A DNA stretch of 64,000 bases, from positions 1,334,501 through 1,398,500 of the forward strand of contig NZ_CP010978.1 of assembly GCF_000271665.2 (NCBI RefSeq), given 5' to 3'. The notes beneath the pieces are model-generated. The model did not search any database and was not told the DNA's origin. It was given only the letters and a program-made list of their open reading frames with translations. Shown in pieces: positions 41,900 to 51,944 of this stretch. The number at the start of each line of letters is the position of its first letter. The first letter of the stretch is position 1. The position numbers and the translations under genes are program-made. This DNA comes from Pelosinus fermentans JBW45 (GTDB taxonomy: Bacteria > Bacillota > Negativicutes > DSM-13327).

Positions 41900-43333
41900 G
41901 TGGGAAATTGGTTTGGGAAACTGCAAAAGATTGGTAAAGCGCTGATGCTGCCAGTGGCAGTACTACCAGCAGCGGCTTTGTTGCTGCGTTTTGGTGCTCC
42001 GGATGTTCTTGATATTCCTTTTGTTATGAAAGCTGGAGGGGCTATTTTTGACAATTTGGCATTATTGTTTGCTATGGGTATTGCCATTGGTCTATCTCAT
42101 GATAATGGAGGCGCATCCGGTTTATCAGGAGCCATCGGTTATCTAGTACTCACCAATGGTCTAAAGACCATTAATCCGGATTTGAATATGAGTGTGCTCG
42201 GGGGTATTCTAAGCGGCTTGGTAGCGGGCTATTTGTATAATCGATTTTATAATATTAAGCTTCCTGATTTCTTAGGTTTCTTTGCAGGGCGGCGTTTTGT
42301 TCCCATCGTGACGGCAGCTGCAGGAATCGTTATGGCAGGAATTTTTGGTGTGATTTGGGCACCCATTCAAAGTATCATCCATAGCATGGGTGAATGGATT
42401 ATTGGTGCAGGATCCCTAGGATTATTTGTTTATGGGATATTCAATCGTCTACTCATTCCTTTTGGGCTTCACCACATTTTGAATAGTTTTGTTTGGTTTG
42501 TCTTTGGGAATTACACGGATGCCACCGGCAAGGTGGTAACGGGCGATTTAAATCGTTTCTTTGCGGGAGATCCTACAGCAGGCGGCTTTATGGCTGGTTT
42601 TTATCTAATCTTTATGTTTGCTCTGCCAGCAGCAGCATTGGCTATTTATACATGTGCGAAGCCTGAGAATCGCAGTAAAATCGGCGGTGCCTTATTATCA
42701 GTAGGATTTACTGCATTCTTGACTGGTATTACAGAGCCTATTGAGTTCATGTTTATGTTTTTAGCTCCGATGCTGTACTTCTTACATGCCATTATGACTG
42801 GCTTGGCGATGGCTTTAGTAAGTTCTATGGGGATTTTACATGGGTTTGGTTTTTCTGCGGGCTTGATTGATTTACTGCTGAATTGGGGTTTGGCAACGAA
42901 ACCTGCTATGCTGATTCCCCTTGGTCTGGGGTTTGCTGCTTTATATTATGTGGTATTTGTGTGGGCTATCAAACAATTTAACATTCCTACACCTGGTCGT
43001 TTTGATGATGAAGCAGAGAATACAAAGTTAGACAATGTTGATAGTAGCGCCTTCTCTCTGAATCTTATGGAAAAGTTGGGAGGCGCAGAAAATATCGAGG
43101 TTGTCGATTCTTGCATTACTCGCCTGCGGTTAACTTTGAAAAATTCTGCTCTGTTAGATGAAAGTGAGATTAAAGCTTTAGGAGCAGCGGGTGTGATTAA
43201 AAGTGGTAATAGTGTTCAAATCATTGTAGGTACAAAGGCAGAAATGATTGCTGACGAAATGAAAAAGCTCTTAGTACAAAAACGAAATCACGTTACAAAA
43301 GATATACGTGATACTTCAACACCGAATTTCTAA
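41900..43333 (+). CDS. nagE: PTS N-acetylglucosamine transporter, EIICB
   Basis: 477 residues. The EIIC domain has about ten hydrophobic segments with LMLPVAVLPAAALLLRFG, FGLHHILNSFVWF, GITEPIEFMFMFLAP; the C-terminal EIIB domain (about 385-460) has the phospho-cysteine in VDSCITRLRLTL. It takes up and phosphorylates GlcNAc (or a related amino sugar). The EIIA domain is made separately by the last gene of the cluster. GTG 41900 lies behind TAGGGGG. Confidence 0.92.
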   Translation: MGNWFGKLQKIGKALMLPVAVLPAAALLLRFGAPDVLDIPFVMKAGGAIFDNLALLFAMGIAIGLSHDNGGASGLSGAIGYLVLTNGLKTINPDLNMSVLGGILSGLVAGYLYNRFYNIKLPDFLGFFAGRRFVPIVTAAAGIVMAGIFGVIWAPIQSIIHSMGEWIIGAGSLGLFVYGIFNRLLIPFGLHHILNSFVWFVFGNYTDATGKVVTGDLNRFFAGDPTAGGFMAGFYLIFMFALPAAALAIYTCAKPENRSKIGGALLSVGFTAFLTGITEPIEFMFMFLAPMLYFLHAIMTGLAMALVSSMGILHGFGFSAGLIDLLLNWGLATKPAMLIPLGLGFAALYYVVFVWAIKQFNIPTPGRFDDEAENTKLDNVDSSAFSLNLMEKLGGAENIEVVDSCITRLRLTLKNSALLDESEIKALGAAGVIKSGNSVQIIVGTKAEMIADEMKKLLVQKRNHVTKDIRDTSTPNF

Positions 43334-43485
43334 AAAGAGGTATATGGAATTGAAGGTTGGAGTTGATGCGTGCATATCTTCAAGGTTCAATTCCTTTTTT
43401 CAATGGAAAGTGAAGGGAATAAATAAGGCTAGGATTCATTGGAGTGTTATTCCCTTTGAATCAAGTCTCTTTTCAGGAGGACCAT

Positions 43486-44364
43486 ATGGAGCAATGGAAT
43501 CAAGATACCATAGAGATTGATGAGGTTTCTACCATTGAAATGGTAACTATGTTTAATCGGGAAGATGAGAAGGTAGCTGCTGCCGTAGGCAAATGCACTG
43601 AGATAATTAGTTCAGCCATCGACCTTATTGTGGAACGTATGGTAAAGGGCGGACGACTGTTTTATATTGGCAGTGGTTCAGGAGGAAAACTGGGACTGCT
43701 GGATGCAACCGAATGTCCGCCAACCTTTGGTACGGATGATAATACAGTGATTGGACTGATTTCAGGGGGAGAAGAAGCGCTCTCTGGCTGGCGGGAAGAT
43801 ACAGAAGATGATGAAGAATTGGCAATCAAAGATCTTAAGGCAAAAGGTTTTGGAGGCCACGATGTACTAGTAGGGATTAGCGCCAGCGGCAATACTCCTT
43901 ATGTAATATCGGCGGTTTCTTATGCGAAAGACATGGGAAATAAGACAATTGGAATCTGCTGTTCCTTATCTGGAAAGCTGGAAAGTATCGCTGATGTGTG
44001 TGTGGTGGTGGATGTAGGGCCGGAAGTCATCATGGGCTCTACACGCTTAAAGGCGGGGACAGCACAGAAGATGGTATTAAACATGTTATCTTCTTGCGCT
44101 ATGATAAAACTAGGGAAAACCTATCAAAATTTAATGGTGGATGTAAGGCCGATTAATCGTAAGTTAAAACAGCGAGTCCTGGATATCATCACTCTTGCTA
44201 CCGGAAAAGGAGAAGCCTTTGCCCTGCAAGCCTTAACAAAGGCGAAAGGCAATGCAAAACTTGCCATTCTCATGCTGACATTGAATATCAACGCTACAAT
44301 CGCTAATGCACTCCTTAAGAAACATAATGGATATTTGAAAAAAGCAATAAAGGATGAAGCATGA
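43486..44364 (+). CDS. murQ: N-acetylmuramic acid 6-phosphate etherase
   Basis: 292 residues of the SIS-fold etherase that removes lactate from MurNAc6P to give GlcNAc6P. YIGSGSGGKLGLLDATECPPTFG (residues about 58-80), GISASGNTPYV and GPEVIMGSTRLKAGTAQKMVLNM are the family blocks. ATG 43486 behind TCAGGAGG is chosen over an in-frame ATG at 43444. Its presence extends the GlcNAc pathway to cell-wall recycling. Confidence 0.93.
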   Translation: MEQWNQDTIEIDEVSTIEMVTMFNREDEKVAAAVGKCTEIISSAIDLIVERMVKGGRLFYIGSGSGGKLGLLDATECPPTFGTDDNTVIGLISGGEEALSGWREDTEDDEELAIKDLKAKGFGGHDVLVGISASGNTPYVISAVSYAKDMGNKTIGICCSLSGKLESIADVCVVVDVGPEVIMGSTRLKAGTAQKMVLNMLSSCAMIKLGKTYQNLMVDVRPINRKLKQRVLDIITLATGKGEAFALQALTKAKGNAKLAILMLTLNINATIANALLKKHNGYLKKAIKDEA

Positions 44365-45500
44365 TGAAAGCAATTGTGAATTCAAGAATTATTACATTGC
44401 AGGGAATCCTGTTTAACCATGCAGTTCTCTTTGAGGATCGAATTAGAGGAATTGTAGCAGAAACCCAGTTGGGTAAGTTTACGATCTCTGAGCAGTTTGA
44501 TGGGCAGGGGCAATATGTATCTCCTGGATTTATTGATATCCATGTGCATGGCTGCAACGGGTTTGATACGATGGATGAGGATAAAAGAGCTTTAGCCGTC
44601 ATTAGTGAAGGGCTTTTACAAACAGGTGTCACTTCTTTTATGCCAACAACCATGACCATGTCCATGACGAGGCTTGAACAGTCCATCGAGCATATTCGGC
44701 AGGCTATGAAAAAGAGCAGCGGTGCCCAGGTGCTGGGTTGTCATTTGGAGGGACCTTTTATTCATGAAGAGTATAAAGGCGCTCAGGATAAGCAGTATAT
44801 CATTGCTCCTGATATAAAGAAGATTGAATCCTATTTGGATTGTATTAAGATAATTACTATTGCTCCTGAAATTGCAGGTAGTAAGGACTTTATTCAAGCT
44901 TGTGTGCAGAAAGGGATTGTGGTATCCATTGGGCATAGCAGTGCTACCTATGAACAAGGGATGGAGGCGATTGGATCTGGAGTTTCTCATATGACTCATA
45001 CCTTTAATGCATTGCCGCTCTTACATCATCGTTTTCCTGGTGCCATTGGAGCAGCTATGGATAGTGATATTACCTGTGAACTGATCGCTGATAATTTGCA
45101 TGTCCACCCCGCGATGCAGCGGATACTGCTAAAAGTAAAAGGTCTGGGGAAGATGATTCTGATTACTGATGGGATGCGGGCCAGCCTCTTAGGTGATGGA
45201 GAATATGATTTAGGCGGACAGAATGTAATTGTGAAAGATGGAGAAGCCCGATTGACTGATGGAGTGATTGCGGGCAGTATCTTGACTCTTAATAAGGCAG
45301 TGCGTAACTTCATGGAGAATACAGGTCTGGGCTTAGCAGAGGCGATTCAACTGGTCACCCTTAATCCTGCCAGGAAAATCAAGGTGGATCACGATAAGGG
45401 AAGCCTAGAGATTGGTAAGCATGCTGATATGATCTTATTTCATGATAATCTGGAGATTTCTGCTGCTTTTGTAAAAGGAAACTTATTATTCAGGAGGTAA
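44361..45500 (+). CDS. nagA: N-acetylglucosamine-6-phosphate deacetylase
   Basis: 379 residues, amidohydrolase fold. Metal and substrate motifs are visible: IDIHVHGCNGFDTMD, GCHLEGPFI, SIGHSSATYEQG, HTFNALPLLHHR and ITDGMRA with the catalytic Asp. It turns GlcNAc6P into GlcN6P. The start overlaps the murQ stop by four bases (ATGA), or begins at the next ATG with one base overlap; both imply translational coupling. Confidence 0.94.
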   Translation: MMKAIVNSRIITLQGILFNHAVLFEDRIRGIVAETQLGKFTISEQFDGQGQYVSPGFIDIHVHGCNGFDTMDEDKRALAVISEGLLQTGVTSFMPTTMTMSMTRLEQSIEHIRQAMKKSSGAQVLGCHLEGPFIHEEYKGAQDKQYIIAPDIKKIESYLDCIKIITIAPEIAGSKDFIQACVQKGIVVSIGHSSATYEQGMEAIGSGVSHMTHTFNALPLLHHRFPGAIGAAMDSDITCELIADNLHVHPAMQRILLKVKGLGKMILITDGMRASLLGDGEYDLGGQNVIVKDGEARLTDGVIAGSILTLNKAVRNFMENTGLGLAEAIQLVTLNPARKIKVDHDKGSLEIGKHADMILFHDNLEISAAFVKGNLLFRR

Positions 45501-45504
45501 ACTA

Positions 45505-46257
45505 GTGCGTATCGTAATTGCTAAAGATTATGAAGATATGAGTGCGCGAGCAGCAAGGATTGTGGCTGGTCAAATTTATTTAAAGCCCAATAGTGTATTA
45601 GGAATGGCCACCGGCAGCACTCCCCTTTTAATGTATAAAGAGTTAATTAAAGTGCACAAAGAAGTCGGTCTGGATTTTTCTGAAGTGATAACCTTTAACT
45701 TGGATGAATATTTAGGATTACCAAAAGAAGATGAGCAAAGCTATTATTACTATATGTTTCATCATTTTTTTAATCACATTAATATAAAAAAGCAAAATAT
45801 CTATATTCCCGATGGTATGGCACAAGATGTAGAAGAGGAATGCAGGGACTACGATAGAAATATTCAAAACATGGGAGGTATTGATTTACAAATATTAGGA
45901 ATTGGCAATAATGGACATATTGGCTTTAATGAACCGGATATCAAATTTGAGGCTACTACCCATAGAGTTAAATTAGATGATGAGACGATTGAGGCCAATG
46001 CCCGATTTTTTGCAACGATTGAAGAGGTACCGCGCTTTGCCATTAGTATGGGGATTAAAACTATTATGCACGCGAAAAAGCTTGTACTCTTAGCTAGCGG
46101 TGAAAATAAAGCAGAGGTGCTTTACCACGCACTGTTTGGAGGGATCACTCCTGAAATACCAGCTTCAATTTTGCAGCTTCATCAAGATGTTACTGTAATT
46201 GTAGAAGAAAGCGCGGCTCATTTAGTCAAGCATAAATATCAGAATCATAGAATATAA
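45505..46257 (+). CDS. nagB: Glucosamine-6-phosphate deaminase
   Basis: 250 residues. GMATGSTPLLMYKEL binds phosphate, FNLDEYLGL holds the catalytic acid, and GIGNNGHIGFNEP has the catalytic His. It converts GlcN6P to fructose 6-phosphate and ammonia, feeding glycolysis. GTG 45505 follows CAGGAGG four bases after nagA. Confidence 0.95.
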   Translation: MRIVIAKDYEDMSARAARIVAGQIYLKPNSVLGMATGSTPLLMYKELIKVHKEVGLDFSEVITFNLDEYLGLPKEDEQSYYYYMFHHFFNHINIKKQNIYIPDGMAQDVEEECRDYDRNIQNMGGIDLQILGIGNNGHIGFNEPDIKFEATTHRVKLDDETIEANARFFATIEEVPRFAISMGIKTIMHAKKLVLLASGENKAEVLYHALFGGITPEIPASILQLHQDVTVIVEESAAHLVKHKYQNHRI

Positions 46258-46273
46258 ATAGGAAGGTAGAAGT

Positions 46274-46753
46274 ATGTTTCAGTTATTTCAGCGAAAAAAG
46301 GAACAGTTAATTCTCTTTGCTCCTGTTAAGGGGAAGGTTGTGGATATAACCAATGTTCCTGATGTTGTTTTTTCTAAGAAGATGCTAGGAGATGGTTTGG
46401 GGGTTGAACCTGATGAAAATGTGATTACAGCACCTTGTGATGGTACAATCATCCTGGTAGCAAAAACCCTGCATGCAGTCGCTATAGAAGCCCAAGGAGT
46501 CGAGATATTAATTCATATCGGCATTGATACTGTAATGTTAGATGGGCGGGGATTTACCCCTCATGTGAATATGGGAGATATAGTAAAGCAAGGTGATGCG
46601 CTAATTACTTTTGATAAGGACTATATTCTTCAGCAAGGTAAATCTGTAATGACACCCATTGTACTTACCAATATGGAAAAGAGCGTGAACCGTATAGAAA
46701 AAAGATTTAATAGCAGCGATGGAACAATTATGGGGATAGAAGTAAGAAAGTAA
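46274..46753 (+). CDS. PTS glucose/GlcNAc-type EIIA
   Basis: 159-residue EIIA(Glc) domain: FAPVKGKVVDITNVPD at the start, the phospho-His site VEILIHIGIDTVML and a C-terminal TPIVLTNM. It receives phosphate from HPr and passes it to the EIIB domain of NagE. It begins 16 bases after nagB with GGAAGGTAGAAG upstream and is the last gene of the cluster, closed by a large terminator stem. Confidence 0.92.
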   Translation: MFQLFQRKKEQLILFAPVKGKVVDITNVPDVVFSKKMLGDGLGVEPDENVITAPCDGTIILVAKTLHAVAIEAQGVEILIHIGIDTVMLDGRGFTPHVNMGDIVKQGDALITFDKDYILQQGKSVMTPIVLTNMEKSVNRIEKRFNSSDGTIMGIEVRK

Positions 46754-46767
46754 GTAATAATAAGATA

Positions 46768-46817
46768 AATAGTGTTAAACATCCTCCTATCAATTAGGAG
46801 GATGTTTAACACTATTT
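46768..46817 (+). terminator. Terminator of the nag/mur operon
   Basis: A 22-bp perfect stem, AAATAGTGTTAAACATCCTC plus CT and its complement, around TATCAATT. The perfect pairing and position after the last gene support a terminator, though the T tail is short. Confidence 0.8.
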
Positions 46818-47005
46818 ATAGACATATGAAAAAAGATGTACATAATTTTAGACAACTATGTATACATATATGGACGGGTTCTTCCTAATAAACTGTCTAT
46901 TGCAATAGTAGAAATATTAAGAATTAGGAAGAAAAATGCAAAAAGATGTTATAGGTAGGAGGTTTTAAGAAGAATGCTGCAGACACTGTTTTTTTGCTCT
47001 GAAGA

Positions 47006-47023
47006 TTGGCATAATAATTGCAT
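47006..47023 (+). promoter_or_regulatory. Sigma-54 (-24/-12) promoter of the CoA-transferase operon
   Basis: TTGGCATAATAATTGCAT has GG and GC ten bases apart, as in the consensus TGGCAC-N5-TTGCA. It lies about 40 bases upstream of the CoA-transferase start. Upstream sequence has TAGACA (46849), the dyad TATGTATACATA (46857-46868) and CTGTCTA (46893-46899), candidate activator sites. Confidence 0.8.
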
Positions 47024-47064
47024 AAGTATTAGTTAAAGATAGCTTGGTAAGGAGAGTCGATAAT

Positions 47065-48612
47065 ATGGCCAAGGTGATAAGTGCATTAGAAGCTGCAAAG
47101 CTTGTAAAAAGCGGTGATACAGTTGGTGTTAGTGGATTTGTTGGCAATGGACATCCAGAAGCATTAAGTGCTGCCATGGAGAAACGTTTTTTAGAAGAAG
47201 CTGGACCTCGTGATTTAACTCTATTTTACTGTGCTGGTCAGGGAGATGGTAAAGAGCTTGGTCTCAACCATTTCGGTAATGAAGGTATGGTAAAAAGAGC
47301 CGTTGGCGGTCATTGGAACCTAGCTCCAAAGTTAGGTAAGCTGGCTGTAGAAAATAAAATTGAAGCTTATAATTTTCCTCAAGGTACGTTAGCTCATCTA
47401 GCCCGCAATATTGCAGGCAGAAAACCTGGCGTAATGACAAAAGTTGGTTTGCATACTTTTGTAGATCCGCGAGTAGAAGGTGGAAAAATTAATGACGTTA
47501 CCAAAGAAGATTTAGTTGAAGTCATCGAACTCGGCGGCGAAGAATGGTTATGGTATAAGCCTTTTCCGATCCATGTAGCCTTGCTAAGAGGTACGAGTGC
47601 TGATGAAAGAGGCAATATTACTATTGAGCATGAAGCTGTTTCCTTAGAAATTTTATCTTTAGCCCAAGCTGCTAAAGCATCAGGCGGTATTGTTATTGTA
47701 CAAGTAGAACGACTGGTAGCTAATGGCAGTTTGCCTCCGATGAATGTAAAAATTCCTGGTATTGTTGTTGATTATATTGTAGTAGTGGAAGATATGAAAC
47801 AGCATATGCAAACCTTTGCTGAACAGTACAATCCTGCTTATTCAGGTGAAGTTGCAGTGCCTCTGTCAGCTCTAACTCCGATGCCCCTTGATGAGCGCAA
47901 AGTAATCGCCCGCCGGGCAGTAATGGAATTGATTGCCGATTCTAAGGTGAATCTTGGAATTGGAGTTCCAGAAGGGGTGGCTTTAGTAGCGAATGAAGAA
48001 GGCATCGGCAATAAAATGACCTTAACCGTTGAGGCTGGTCCTATTGGCGGCGTGCCTGCTGGTGGATTAAGTTTTGGTGCAGCAACCAATGCCGAGGCTA
48101 TTTTAGATCAGCCTTACCAGTTTGATTTTTATGATGGCGGTGGTTTGGATTTAGCATATTTGGGGCTGGCGGAAACGGATAAATATGGTAATATTAATGT
48201 AAGTAAGTTTAAAGGTCGTGTAGCTGGTTGTGGTGGTTTTATCAACATTACCCAAAATGCAAAGCAAGTCATTTTTTGCGGTACCTTTATGGCTGGTGGC
48301 TTGAAAGTAACGGTAACTGATGGCAAGTTAACGATTGTGAATGAGGGAAGAGCGAAGAAATTCATTGATCATGTAGAACAAATTACATTTAGCGGCAAAT
48401 ATGCTCAGGAAACAAACCAAACGGTTATGTATATTACAGAGCGGGCAGTTTTTGAATTAACGAGTGAAGGCATGATGTTGACAGAAATTGCACCTGGCGT
48501 CGATTTAGAAAAAGATATTTTGGCATTAATGGATTTTAAGCCGATTATTTCGCCAAATCTGAAATTAATGGATGCACGTATTTTTCATAATGAATTGATG
48601 GGCTTAAAATAA
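47065..48612 (+). CDS. Acyl-CoA:acetate CoA-transferase (propionate CoA-transferase type)
   Basis: 515 residues with alpha and beta halves fused. [19 protein letters not shown] is the start of the CoA-transferase I fold; the catalytic glutamate is Glu323 in [14 protein letters not shown], as in Clostridium propionicum Pct; a further [13 protein letters not shown] block follows. It swaps CoA between acetate, propionate, butyrate or hydroxyacids. ATG 47065 follows AAGGAG; the longer frame from 47044 starts before that site. It leads a long beta-oxidation operon behind a sigma-54 promoter and probably activates a short-chain acid. Confidence 0.88.
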   Translation: MAKVISALEAAKLVKSGDTVGVSGFVGNGHPEALSAAMEKRFLEEAGPRDLTLFYCAGQGDGKELGLNHFGNEGMVKRAVGGHWNLAPKLGKLAVENKIEAYNFPQGTLAHLARNIAGRKPGVMTKVGLHTFVDPRVEGGKINDVTKEDLVEVIELGGEEWLWYKPFPIHVALLRGTSADERGNITIEHEAVSLEILSLAQAAKASGGIVIVQVERLVANGSLPPMNVKIPGIVVDYIVVVEDMKQHMQTFAEQYNPAYSGEVAVPLSALTPMPLDERKVIARRAVMELIADSKVNLGIGVPEGVALVANEEGIGNKMTLTVEAGPIGGVPAGGLSFGAATNAEAILDQPYQFDFYDGGGLDLAYLGLAETDKYGNINVSKFKGRVAGCGGFINITQNAKQVIFCGTFMAGGLKVTVTDGKLTIVNEGRAKKFIDHVEQITFSGKYAQETNQTVMYITERAVFELTSEGMMLTEIAPGVDLEKDILALMDFKPIISPNLKLMDARIFHNELMGLK

Positions 48613-48637
48613 TTTTTCAAAGAGGATGGTGTCTGTA

Positions 48638-49819
48638 ATGAGAGAAGTAGTGATTGTAAGTGCAGTAAGAACGGCTGTTGGCAGTTTTAATGGATCGTTG
48701 GGGTCTTTTTCTGCTGTGGAATTAGGTAGTATGGTAATCAAAGAGGCAATTGCAAGAGCTGGCATAGAAAAAGAGAAGGTTGAAGAGGTTATTTTTGGTA
48801 ATGTACTGCAAGCAGGTTTAGGACAAAATCCAGCTCGTCAAGCTGCGATCAAAGCTGGTATTCCTGTAGAAGTGCCATCGTATACCGTGAATAAAGTATG
48901 CGGTTCTGGCTTGAAAACAGTAAACTTAGCAGCACAGGCAATTATGTCTGGCGATGCTGAGATCGTTGTAGCTGGTGGTATGGAAAGCATGACAAACGCG
49001 CCTTATGTTCTTGATAGCAAAGTTCGCCAAGGCCTACGCATGGGACATTCTCAAATGAAAGATACTATGATCCAAGATGGCTTGTGGTGCGCATTTAATG
49101 ATTATCATATGGGCATTACAGCTGAAAATGTTGCAGCAAAATTCGGAATTACCCGTGAAGCCCAAGATCAGCTTGCTTTTTCTTCTCAGCAAAAAGCAAT
49201 AAAGGCGATTGAAAGTGGAGCATTTACGAAAGAAATATTGTCGGTCACCATCAAAGGCAAAAAAGGCGATATTATTTTTGATACGGATGAATATCCTAAG
49301 AGTGATGCAATGCTTGAAAAAATACAAGCACTGCGTACTGCCTTTAAAAAGGACGGTACCGTTACTGCAGGTAATGCTTCCGGAATCAATGATGGAGCGG
49401 CTGCTCTTGTATTAATGTCAGCTGACAAAGCAAAAGAATTAGGCATTAAACCGATGGCACGCATCCGCAGCTTCGCTGCAGCAGGGGTTGATCCTAGTAT
49501 CATGGGGATTGGTCCAGTGCCAGCGGCACGCAAAGCATTGGCTAAAGCTGGTTTGTCAGTTGCTGACCTTGATCTGATTGAGGCGAATGAGGCTTTTGCC
49601 GCTCAATTTTTGGCAGTCGGTAAAGAGCTTGGTTTTGATCAGGAAAAAGTAAATGTAAATGGTGGCGCCATTGCTATTGGTCACCCGATTGGTGCAAGTG
49701 GAGCTCGTATTTTAGTGACTCTGCTTCATGCGATGGAGGCAAGAGATGCTAAGGTAGGTTTAGCAACCTTGTGTATCGGCGGCGGACAAGGCGTGGCAAC
49801 TATTGTTGAACGCGTCTAA
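48638..49819 (+). CDS. Acetyl-CoA acetyltransferase (thiolase)
   Basis: 393 residues. Nucleophile Cys88 in [11 protein letters not shown], then [30 protein letters not shown] and CIGGGQG with the second Cys. It joins two acetyl-CoA or, in the catabolic direction, cleaves acetoacetyl-CoA. ATG 48638 is preferred to ATG 48626, which touches the ribosome site AAAGAGG. It follows the CoA transferase by 25 bases. A perfect 16-bp hairpin lies after it. Confidence 0.94.
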   Translation: MREVVIVSAVRTAVGSFNGSLGSFSAVELGSMVIKEAIARAGIEKEKVEEVIFGNVLQAGLGQNPARQAAIKAGIPVEVPSYTVNKVCGSGLKTVNLAAQAIMSGDAEIVVAGGMESMTNAPYVLDSKVRQGLRMGHSQMKDTMIQDGLWCAFNDYHMGITAENVAAKFGITREAQDQLAFSSQQKAIKAIESGAFTKEILSVTIKGKKGDIIFDTDEYPKSDAMLEKIQALRTAFKKDGTVTAGNASGINDGAAALVLMSADKAKELGIKPMARIRSFAAAGVDPSIMGIGPVPAARKALAKAGLSVADLDLIEANEAFAAQFLAVGKELGFDQEKVNVNGGAIAIGHPIGASGARILVTLLHAMEARDAKVGLATLCIGGGQGVATIVERV

Positions 49820-49837
49820 GATGGTCTAATGTAGTCC

Positions 49838-49874
49838 AATATCGTGTCAATAGATAAGCTATTGACACGATATT
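49838..49874. other. Perfect 16-bp hairpin inside the beta-oxidation operon
   Basis: AATATCGTGTCAATAG, loop ATAAG, then the exact complement, followed by A-rich rather than T-rich DNA. It is therefore more likely an RNA stability or processing stem than a terminator. It lies between the thiolase and acyl-CoA dehydrogenase genes. Confidence 0.55.
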
Positions 49875-49921
49875 AAAAGATATATGTGACATTTTTCACA
49901 AAAAAGAGGAGGCTTATCAGT

Positions 49922-51061
49922 ATGCAATTTCAATTAACGGAAGATCAACAAATGGTTCAAAAATTGGCACGTGATTTTGCAGAGAAGAGATTAGCACCAA
50001 GTGTAGCAGAGCGAGATGAAAAGGAAGAGTTTTCTCGTGAACTGTTCAATGAAATGGGAGAAATGGGCCTAACTAGTATTTGCTTTCCAGAGGCTTATGG
50101 CGGCGCTGAAGGTGATGTTTTAAGCTACATCTTAGCAGTGGAAGAATTATCAAAAGTGGATGATGGTATAGGCATTACCTTGTCTGCTACGGTATCCTTA
50201 TGTGCATGGCCGATTTATGCTTATGGCACGGAAGAACAAAAGCAAAAATATTTAGTGCCGTTAGTGGAAGGCGAAAAGCTTGGAGCCTTTGGTTTGACCG
50301 AACCCAATGCGGGAACGGATGCAGCAGCGCAGCAAACCGTGGCAGTAGCTGATGGTGATGATTATATTTTAAACGGCAGCAAAGTATTTATCACCAATGG
50401 CGGTGAGGCTGAAACCTATGTGATCTTTGCTATGACTGATAAATCAAAAGGAACAAGAGGGATTACTGCATTTATCGTAGAGAAAGATATGCCTGGTTTT
50501 ACCTTTGGTAAAAAAGAACATAAAATGGGGATTCATACTTCCTTAACAAATGAATTAGTATTCCAAAACGTTCGCTTGCCAAAAGAAAATATGTTAGGCA
50601 AAGTTGGCGAAGGCTTTAAGATTGCAATGAGTACCTTAGATGGCGGCCGTATCGGCGTAGCTGCTCAAGCATTAGGAATTGCCCAGGGAGCTCTTGACCA
50701 TGCCATTAAGTATTCCAAAGAAAGAGTGCAATTTGGCAAACCAATTGCACAAAATCAGGCATTGGCTTTTATGATGGCTGATATGGCTACTAAAATTGAT
50801 GCTGCCCGTCTTTTAGTGTATCGTGCAGCTTATTTGAAAGATCAAGGGTTGCCTTATTCCAAAGAAGCTGCTATGGCAAAATTATATGCATCTGATATCG
50901 CTATGGAAGTTACTACAGATGCTGTGCAGGTTTTTGGCGGCTATGGTTATAGTCGGGAGTATCCAGTAGAGCGTTTAATGCGTAATGCAAAAATTACACA
51001 GATATATGAAGGAACCAATCAAGTTCAGCGAATGGTTATTTCCGGCACAATATTGAAATAA
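49922..51061 (+). CDS. Short-chain acyl-CoA dehydrogenase (butyryl-CoA dehydrogenase type)
   Basis: 379 residues. [23 protein letters not shown] at the start, FAD/substrate blocks [14 protein letters not shown] and [12 protein letters not shown], and the catalytic base Glu363 in [12 protein letters not shown]. It interconverts butyryl-CoA and crotonyl-CoA with EtfAB as redox partner. ATG 49922 has GAGGAGG upstream; a longer frame from 49886 is rejected. The Etf genes follow directly, as in Bcd/EtfAB complexes of anaerobes. Confidence 0.93.
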   Translation: MQFQLTEDQQMVQKLARDFAEKRLAPSVAERDEKEEFSRELFNEMGEMGLTSICFPEAYGGAEGDVLSYILAVEELSKVDDGIGITLSATVSLCAWPIYAYGTEEQKQKYLVPLVEGEKLGAFGLTEPNAGTDAAAQQTVAVADGDDYILNGSKVFITNGGEAETYVIFAMTDKSKGTRGITAFIVEKDMPGFTFGKKEHKMGIHTSLTNELVFQNVRLPKENMLGKVGEGFKIAMSTLDGGRIGVAAQALGIAQGALDHAIKYSKERVQFGKPIAQNQALAFMMADMATKIDAARLLVYRAAYLKDQGLPYSKEAAMAKLYASDIAMEVTTDAVQVFGGYGYSREYPVERLMRNAKITQIYEGTNQVQRMVISGTILK

Positions 51062-51137
51062 TGTTAAAAAGAAATTTTTGTAGGATTCCTTTACAGCGGT
51101 ATAAAGATTTATGTAAAAGAACAGGGGGACTTATGTG

Positions 51138-51926
51138 ATGGACATAGTAGTTTGTGTCAAGCAAGTGCCTGATACTACGGAAGTGAGAATTGATCCGGAA
51201 ACCAATACTCTTATTCGTCAAGGGGTCCCAAGTATTGTGAATCCCTTTGACAAAAATGCAGTTGAAGCAGCGTTGCAGCTCAGAGAAAAGTATGGTGGTA
51301 AAGTTACCATACTTTCTATGGGGCCCTTACAGTCAAAAGAAGCGTTAAAAGAATGTTTGGCAATGGGAGCCGATGAAGCGATACTTCTAAGTGATAGGGC
51401 CTTTGGTGGTTCTGATACCTTAGCTACCAGTCATGCATTGGCAGCTGGTCTTCGAAAAATGGGTAAGGTGGATATTATTCTTTGTGGTAAACAAGCTATT
51501 GATGGGGATACGGCTCAGGTTGGTCCTGAAATTGCGGAACATTTAGGGATCACTCAGGTTACTTATGTATCTAAAATTAACACGGTAGATGAGCAAGTGA
51601 TTCGTGTGGAACGAGAACATGAAGAAGGTTATGAAGTGATTGAGGCTCAAATGCCTGTTTTGCTGACGGTAGTGAAATCCATTAATGAACCGCGCTACCC
51701 CACCGTGAAAGGCACGATGAAAGCAAACCGCAAAGAAATACCCGTATGGACAGTAGATGATGTAGAAGTGGATCGGGATGCTCTTGGGCTAAAAGGTTCA
51801 CCAACACAAGTACGTCGTATTTTTACTCCTGAGCGTCGTGTGCAGGGTGAAATGATGCAGGCCGATACGGCAAGAGAAGCAGCGACACTACTTGTCAAAC
51901 GTTTAGTAGAAATAAAAATTATCTAA
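51138..51926 (+). CDS. etfB: Electron transfer flavoprotein beta subunit
   Basis: 262 residues. DIVVCVKQVPDTTEVRID, NPFDKNAVEAALQL, ADEAILLSDRAFGGSDTLATS (as short blocks) and CGKQAIDGDTAQVGPEIAE define the family. In bifurcating Etf complexes this subunit carries the flavin that splits electrons. The start is ATG 51138 or the adjoining GTG 51135, behind AGGGGG. It precedes etfA by 18 bases. Confidence 0.93.
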   Translation: MDIVVCVKQVPDTTEVRIDPETNTLIRQGVPSIVNPFDKNAVEAALQLREKYGGKVTILSMGPLQSKEALKECLAMGADEAILLSDRAFGGSDTLATSHALAAGLRKMGKVDIILCGKQAIDGDTAQVGPEIAEHLGITQVTYVSKINTVDEQVIRVEREHEEGYEVIEAQMPVLLTVVKSINEPRYPTVKGTMKANRKEIPVWTVDDVEVDRDALGLKGSPTQVRRIFTPERRVQGEMMQADTAREAATLLVKRLVEIKII

Positions 51927-51944
51927 AAGTAGGGGGTGAAAAAA

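Noticed and set aside
43308-43520. Open frame between nagE and murQ
   Set aside because: It overlaps both genes, has an unlikely composition and ignores the clear murQ start.
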